Shown in pieces: positions 35,002 through 39,519 of a DNA stretch of 39,519 nt (within the stretch, counting starts at the first letter, position 1; every line of letters begins with the position of its first letter). Below the pieces are notes generated by a model, which did no database searches, was not told the DNA's origin, and worked only from the letters and a program-made list of their open reading frames with translations. Origin of the DNA: Hahella sp. HN01 (lineage in GTDB: Bacteria > Pseudomonadota > Gammaproteobacteria > Pseudomonadales > Oleiphilaceae); contig NZ_JAHMIN010000048.1 in the NCBI RefSeq assembly GCF_018986435.1, forward strand, positions 1 through 39,519, in the 5' to 3' direction. The position numbers were made by a program, and so were the translations under genes.

Positions 35002-35463
35002 ATGCAGTTCAGCCGCTACTTAACGTTACTGTGGCTGACTGTTTTCTCTTTCTCACTACACGCAGCGGACAGGCCGGAAACCAGTCCCGCCATCGCAACC
35101 GACTCTCTGAATTATCTGGCGAAGATCGAACTTCATACGCCAGAGGAAATTGCTGAGTTGTTTGAACGGGCTTCCAAACTGCTGGAGGGGGAGAACGGCT
35201 ACTCTCTTGGCAGTCCCATCGCTTTTGTTCTACATGGGCCGGAAGTCGAGTATTTCGCCAAAATGAATTACCCAGAGTTCAAATCTATCGTAGACAAAGC
35301 TGCGCAATTAGATGCTTTTCGTGTGATTGACGTGAGAGTGTGTAACACCTATTTGCGCATACACAATATCGACCGCAGTGCATTGCCGCCCTTTGTCGAA
35401 ATAGTGCCTTATGGTCCCGCTGAAGAAAAAAAGCTGAAAGAGAAAGGCTACGTAGACTTTTAG
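35002..35463 (+). CDS. Exported protein, DsrE-like fold (putative)
   Basis: The 153-residue protein begins with a signal peptide (YLTLLWLTVFSFSLHA, cleavage near A21-A22). The mature part resembles DsrE/DsrF-like domains (IAFVLHGPEVEYFAKMNY, DAFRVIDVRVCNTYLR with one Cys, PPFVEIVPYGPAEEKKLKEKGY). The family is poorly characterised and a sulfur-transfer role is not shown. It starts 12 bp after erpA and may be co-transcribed. Confidence 0.7.
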   Translation: MQFSRYLTLLWLTVFSFSLHAADRPETSPAIATDSLNYLAKIELHTPEEIAELFERASKLLEGENGYSLGSPIAFVLHGPEVEYFAKMNYPEFKSIVDKAAQLDAFRVIDVRVCNTYLRIHNIDRSALPPFVEIVPYGPAEEKKLKEKGYVDF

Positions 35464-35468
35464 TCTGG

Positions 35469-35484
35469 GCTAATCACGATTAGC
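35469..35484. terminator. Small hairpin between convergent genes
   Basis: GCTAAT-CACG-ATTAGC fills the 23-bp gap between the DsrE-like gene and anmK, which converge. No U-tract is present; it may help separate the two transcripts. Confidence 0.3.
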
Positions 35485-35486
35485 TA

Positions 35487-36593
35487 TCAGGCGGGGTAAA
35501 TCGCCCCTAATATTCTCTCCCCTTGAGCGCGAGTTACCGCTGGGATATTGCCCGGTAATCCATCTAATGTTCGCTTCGCCAGCCAGGCGAAAGCCATTGC
35601 TTCCATGAAATCCGGATCAATGCCTGCGCTGTCGGTCCCCTGCACAAAAACCTGAGGCAGATGATGGCGAAGTCTTTCCATCAAAAAGAGGTTATGCACG
35701 CCGCCGCCACAGACAAAGAGATGGGTGAGAGTGTTAGCGTTTAGAGCTTCGCAGACTGTTTGAGCCGTCAGTTCAGTGAGCGTCGCCAGAATATCTTTGT
35801 CGCTAACGGATGCCGCCTTTTGCAGGTTGGCCTGTAGCCAATCATGGTTAAACAGCTCTCGACCTGTGCTTTTGGGAGCAGGGAGGGAGAAGAAGGGCTC
35901 CCTTTTCATTTCTTGCAATAATGCGTGATTAATCGATCCCGTCCTGGCTATTTGTCCGCCTTGGTCCCAACTCTGTTGGAATGCATGCGAACACCAGGCA
36001 TCCATGAGCATGTTGCCTGGCCCACAATCAAAACCAATAACGGAGTTGGCTGTTTCCGACCATTGAGTGATGTTGGCGATCCCCCCAATATTAACGACGG
36101 CGGAATTGGGAAAACGATTCTGCAAGGCATGCATATGGAATGCTGGCGCCAGAGGTGCGCCTTCGCCGCCCGCTGCGATATCTCTGCGCCGAAAGTCCGC
36201 AACAACGGTGATTCCCGTTTTCTCCGCCAGTAGGCTGGGGTTGGCGAGCTGGCAGGTGTATGGCCAACTTATCGCTGGTCGATGTCGGATGGTCTGGCCG
36301 TGGCAGCCGATTGCGCGAATTCGGCTTTTATCGATATCGGAGTTGTTCAGGAGGTTGTTTACTGCTTCGGCATATAGCAAGGTTAGCTGGCTTTCGACTG
36401 CAAACAATTCGTCTGGACGCCAGCTGTCGGCGATGGCAAGGTTATGAAGCTTGGATTTCAGATCAGAAGGGAATGGTGTAAAGGAGGTTGCGATGGTTTC
36501 AGGAAGTTCGCTCTGGAACTTCGCCAGGGCTACATCAACACCATCCAGGCTGGTGCCGGACATGAGTCCGGCGAATATTTCCTGATCGTTCAT
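35487..36593 (-). CDS. anmK: Anhydro-N-acetylmuramic acid kinase AnmK
   Basis: AnmK cleaves and phosphorylates 1,6-anhydroMurNAc to MurNAc-6-phosphate during cell-wall recycling. The 368-residue protein shows FAGLMSGTSLDGVDVALAKF at the N-terminus, VNIGGIANIT, IGFDCGPGNMLMDAW and FVCGGGVHNLFLMERL, all family signatures. Its ATG overlaps the stop of the M23 peptidase gene by 4 bp, so the two wall-related genes are coupled. Confidence 0.97.
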   Translation of the reverse strand: MNDQEIFAGLMSGTSLDGVDVALAKFQSELPETIATSFTPFPSDLKSKLHNLAIADSWRPDELFAVESQLTLLYAEAVNNLLNNSDIDKSRIRAIGCHGQTIRHRPAISWPYTCQLANPSLLAEKTGITVVADFRRRDIAAGGEGAPLAPAFHMHALQNRFPNSAVVNIGGIANITQWSETANSVIGFDCGPGNMLMDAWCSHAFQQSWDQGGQIARTGSINHALLQEMKREPFFSLPAPKSTGRELFNHDWLQANLQKAASVSDKDILATLTELTAQTVCEALNANTLTHLFVCGGGVHNLFLMERLRHHLPQVFVQGTDSAGIDPDFMEAMAFAWLAKRTLDGLPGNIPAVTRAQGERILGAIYPA

Positions 36594-38011
36594 AAGTCCG
36601 CGTTGTCGGAGCTTAGGCTATCTCGTTTTGCGACCTGATAACTGTCAGAGTAGGCCTGCATTTGGGCTAGCGCCGTTTGGGCCTGCTCTTTAAAGCGAGA
36701 CATTTCATTGCTGGCGACAGGTTGCGCATGAGGGAACTTCACTGTTACCGGGTTTTTGTGTACTCCGTTGACGCGGAACTCATAGTGCAGGTGAGGTCCT
36801 GTCGCCAAACCTGAGCTGCCTACGTAACCAATAACTTGACCTTGGTTAATGCGCTTGCCGTTTTTGATGCCGCGAGCAAATCCTTTCATGTGAGCGTAGA
36901 GCGTAGTAATGGATTGGCCATGCTGCAGAATCACTACGTTGCCGTAACCTCCTTTGCGGCCCGCAAAAATCACTTTGCCGTCTCCACTCGCCTTGATTGG
37001 CGTGCCGCGCCCCGCAGCGTAATCAGTTCCTTTATGTGCGCGGAACTTATGAAGAACAGGATGCTTACGTTGTAAATTGAAATGGGAGGATATACGAGCG
37101 AAATCTATTGGTGTGCGTAAAAATGCTTTTTTCAGGCTCTTTCCATCTGGGGTAAAGTAGCCCGTTTTGCCTTCCTGGTCTTCATAGCGCACGGCAGTAT
37201 ATGTCTCGCCTTGATTTGTGAACTCAGCGGCAAGGATGTTGCCGTTGGAGATTTTTTTGCCATCAAGGAAAAGCTCTTCATAAACCAGCTTGAACGAGTC
37301 TCCACTGCGAATATCCAGCACGAAGTCCACATCCCAGCCGAAAATGTTCGCCAAATCCATGATTAGGCTATCCGGCAGGCCGGCGTTTTTCGCGTCAATG
37401 AACAGCGCCGATTTAATCACGCCTTCAGCGTAAGCGGTCTGCACATCAGGTTTGAGTACGACTTTCTCAAGCTCGAATTTACTCTCGGCATTGGCGTTGA
37501 TCAGCCAGTTTTCTAACTGGCTACGATGAATACGCAACGCGCTAAGTTTGTTTTCCGAGTCGAATGCAAAGTCCAGCTTTTCTCCAGGAAAAATCTGAGT
37601 CCACTCTTTGCCGGGAATATCGTCCACCATCTGCGCCAGCTCGGCGCTTGAAGCCCCGGCTCTTTTAAACAGGGAGGACAGGCTGTCTCCGTTTCTAACC
37701 TCAAATTCGTTCCAGGCTATTTCGGGCTCAACTGTAGCCGGAGCGGGCGTCTCTGTGGCCGGCTCTGCTGTTGAGGGGATCAGCGGTTTAATCTTTGCTG
37801 ATGCGCTATCTTCGGGTAAGTCCTTGAGAGGGCTGCTGGAATCAGCTTGGCTGGTGGGCTGACCGTCTAAAGGAATGTTTAGGGTAATGCGGCCTGCCGC
37901 CGCTTGCTCGGATGGGCTGAGAATGAGCGCTGATCCGAGCATAGATCCTGCGGCCGCAACCGCCAGGAAATGTATCCGTGAAAACTTGGGTAATATTTTC
38001 TTAATTAACAT
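36590..38011 (-). CDS. M23-family peptidoglycan endopeptidase with LysM/OapA-like domain
   Basis: The 473-residue protein has an N-terminal membrane anchor or signal (about 12-32), a disordered Pro/Thr/Ala-rich stretch, an OapA/LysM-like wall-binding region (about 100-150: FEVRNGDSLSSLFKRAG), a beta-rich linker, and a C-terminal M23 domain. The zinc ligands are in HKGTDYA (near residue 325) and HLHYEF (near 405). It resembles MepM, a DD-endopeptidase that opens cross-links for wall growth. It is divergent from tyrS, as in Pseudomonas. Confidence 0.94.
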   Translation of the reverse strand: MLIKKILPKFSRIHFLAVAAAGSMLGSALILSPSEQAAAGRITLNIPLDGQPTSQADSSSPLKDLPEDSASAKIKPLIPSTAEPATETPAPATVEPEIAWNEFEVRNGDSLSSLFKRAGASSAELAQMVDDIPGKEWTQIFPGEKLDFAFDSENKLSALRIHRSQLENWLINANAESKFELEKVVLKPDVQTAYAEGVIKSALFIDAKNAGLPDSLIMDLANIFGWDVDFVLDIRSGDSFKLVYEELFLDGKKISNGNILAAEFTNQGETYTAVRYEDQEGKTGYFTPDGKSLKKAFLRTPIDFARISSHFNLQRKHPVLHKFRAHKGTDYAAGRGTPIKASGDGKVIFAGRKGGYGNVVILQHGQSITTLYAHMKGFARGIKNGKRINQGQVIGYVGSSGLATGPHLHYEFRVNGVHKNPVTVKFPHAQPVASNEMSRFKEQAQTALAQMQAYSDSYQVAKRDSLSSDNADL

Positions 38012-38092
38012 CGAAGGTTAAGTCCAGATGTTTGTAAAAAACTTTAACTATAGAGTATAAGCGTTTTTGGAAACTGTGCATATATCAAACAG

Positions 38093-38120
38093 TTTGGCTG
38101 GCGAAAAATGCTGCTATACT
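38093..38120 (+). promoter_or_regulatory. Candidate extended -10 promoter of tyrS
   Basis: TATACT (38115-38120) is preceded by TG one base away (extended -10) and by TTTGGC (38093-38098) at 16 bp. The start would be about 110 nt before the tyrS ATG, leaving a leader in which I see no clear structure. Confidence 0.55.
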
Positions 38121-38235
38121 ATCGCGCCCCCGGGTCATATTAAAGCCGTTGCCTGGTGCTGCGTTCGTGACAAGGGTCATGAATATCGATTACTAAGTGT
38201 TAATAGCGTAACAAGTTGCAAATAGGGCGTCTGTA

Positions 38236-39438
38236 ATGCCATCTGTAGAAGAGTCTTTAGCGCTGATAAAGCGCGGTGCGGAAGAAATTATTCAAGAAGA
38301 AGGATTGGTTGAGAAGTTAAAAAGGGGTGAGCCGCTCAGGATTAAAGCGGGCTTCGATCCGACTGCGCCTGATTTGCATTTAGGGCATACGGTTCTTATT
38401 AATAAGCTACGTCAGTTTCAGGATCTGGGGCATCAGGTCATTTTCCTGATTGGCGATTTTACGGGAATGATCGGAGATCCTACCGGCAAGAGCGCAACCC
38501 GTCCTCCATTAACGAAGGAAGATGTGGCTCGAAACGCGCAGACATATAAAGAGCAGGTGTTCAAAATTTTGGACCCACAAAAAACGGAAGTTCGCTTCAA
38601 TAGCGAATGGATGGATAAGCTCTCTGCGGCGGATATGATTCGTTTGGCTGGTCAATATACCGTTGCGCGTATGCTTGAGCGCGACGATTTTCACAAGCGC
38701 TATCATAATGAGCAGTCGATTTCGATCCATGAGTTTCTCTATCCTTTAGTGCAGGGGTATGACTCTGTTGCTTTGCGCGCCGACGTTGAATTGGGTGGAA
38801 CTGACCAGAAGTTTAATCTTTTGATGGGGCGTATGCTGCAGAAGCATTACGACCAGGAGCCTCAGGTAATTATGACAATGCCGATCCTGGAAGGTCTGGA
38901 CGGCGTGCAAAAAATGTCGAAGTCTCTGGGCAACTATATCGGCGTTAATGATTTGCCTGGGGAGATGTTTGGTAAGTTGCTGTCTATCCCTGACGAATTA
39001 ATGTGGCGCTACTTCGAACTCTTAAGTTTTCGGGATATGGCGGAAATTGAAGATTTTAAAGGACAGGTCAACGCCGGAGAAAATCCTCAAAATATTAAGC
39101 GACTGCTTGCTGAAGAGATTGTCGCTCGTTTTCACGGTGGAGAGGCGGCGCAGAATGCGCATAAATCAGCGGGCAACCAAGTTAAATTGGGAGAGATCCC
39201 AGAAAACGTTCCAGCTGTTCATCTAGAAGAAAGCGATGACCAGGTGGAGTTTTCCATATCCTATATTCTTCGTAGAGCCGACTTGGTGAAGAATGGCGCG
39301 GCGGCGAAAGACGTTCTGGGTCGAGGTGCAGTGTTCGTGGATGGCGCGCAGGTTGACGCGAGCTTTATGGTGCAAAGAGGGAGCGAGCACGTGATTCAGG
39401 CGGGCAAGAAGAAGATAGCGCAGGTTTTTGTGAAATAA
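38236..39438 (+). CDS. tyrS: Tyrosyl-tRNA synthetase
   Basis: TyrS charges tRNA-Tyr. The 400-residue class I synthetase has the HIGH-like motif ([10 protein letters not shown]), the KMSKS motif ([12 protein letters not shown]), [14 protein letters not shown], and a C-terminal S4 RNA-binding domain (about 335-400, ending [11 protein letters not shown]). Length and motifs suggest the TyrZ-like type common in pseudomonads. It is divergent from the M23 gene and precedes the rRNA promoter. Confidence 0.98.
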   Translation: MPSVEESLALIKRGAEEIIQEEGLVEKLKRGEPLRIKAGFDPTAPDLHLGHTVLINKLRQFQDLGHQVIFLIGDFTGMIGDPTGKSATRPPLTKEDVARNAQTYKEQVFKILDPQKTEVRFNSEWMDKLSAADMIRLAGQYTVARMLERDDFHKRYHNEQSISIHEFLYPLVQGYDSVALRADVELGGTDQKFNLLMGRMLQKHYDQEPQVIMTMPILEGLDGVQKMSKSLGNYIGVNDLPGEMFGKLLSIPDELMWRYFELLSFRDMAEIEDFKGQVNAGENPQNIKRLLAEEIVARFHGGEAAQNAHKSAGNQVKLGEIPENVPAVHLEESDDQVEFSISYILRRADLVKNGAAAKDVLGRGAVFVDGAQVDASFMVQRGSEHVIQAGKKKIAQVFVK

Positions 39439-39450
39439 CGAAAATAGTGC

Positions 39451-39478
39451 TTGCGCGAAATTAAGGGGTGCGTATAAT
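39451..39478 (+). promoter_or_regulatory. rRNA-type (rrn P1) promoter at the window edge
   Basis: TTGCGC (39451-39456) and a perfect TATAAT (39473-39478) are 16 bp apart. The GCGCCCC discriminator that follows is typical of stringently controlled rRNA promoters, and an A-rich UP-like stretch lies upstream (39433-39446). The Pseudomonas gene order places a 16S rRNA gene after tyrS; the RNA gene itself is outside the window. Confidence 0.7.
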
Positions 39479-39519
39479 GCGCCCCACTTCGACGGGGAAG
39501 CCGGTCGGAGGGGAGGGAG

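Overview
The window is chromosomal DNA of a gammaproteobacterium close to the pseudomonads in gene order. It is probably a marine Oceanospirillales member of the Hahella type, but that placement is inferred from protein sequence and synteny and was not tested. Almost everything is housekeeping. From memory, three blocks each match a separate Pseudomonas aeruginosa neighbourhood: (1) rpoD-dnaG-yqeY-rpsU / tsaD-plsY-folB-folK-like; (2) pgi-panC-panB-folK-pcnB-[sRNA gap]-cbrB-cbrA-cbrX-gluQ-dksA, with sfsA beside it; (3) argC-DUF6776-bactofilin-erpA-DsrE-like-anmK-M23 peptidase-tyrS, leading to an rRNA promoter.

Layout. Positions 1-406 are the end of an IS3-family insertion sequence with a programmed -1 frameshift site. 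A CAU tRNA (615-691, probably tRNA-Ile2) follows. The macromolecular-synthesis operon runs leftward (5578 to 802) and tsaD diverges from it. plsY, folB and a divergent FolK paralogue follow, then a long leftward run (20884 to 8560) from dksA to pgi. sfsA meets a small leftward operon (pentapeptide protein, double cNMP-binding protein, Rieske protein). Next come an APH-like/P-loop kinase fusion, PBP1b, a TPR lipoprotein, hemL, a HemJ-like protein and a ClC channel with CBS domains. The right end holds argC to tyrS and, at 39451-39478, an rRNA-type promoter whose gene lies outside the window.

Main discovery. The roughly 1-kb gap between cbrB and pcnB (13850-14836) has no convincing protein gene. 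On the minus strand it has everything expected of a CrcZ-type small RNA: a near-consensus sigma-54 promoter (14449-14463), GTTAC/GTAAC repeats 95-165 bp upstream where the NtrC-family activator CbrB would bind, five A-rich clusters fitting the AAnAAnAA motif bound by Hfq (with Crc in Pseudomonas), and a GC-rich hairpin at about 380 nt. In Pseudomonas, CrcZ sits in exactly this gap, is switched on by CbrAB, and relieves catabolite repression by sequestering Hfq/Crc. The window therefore appears to encode a whole carbon-control module (CbrX, CbrA, CbrB, sRNA).

Other regulation. erpA has a promoter overlapping a good IscR type-1-like site. dksA lies in the same window as an rRNA promoter with a GC-rich discriminator. 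Peptidoglycan genes (PBP1b, anmK, M23 peptidase, bactofilin) are over-represented.
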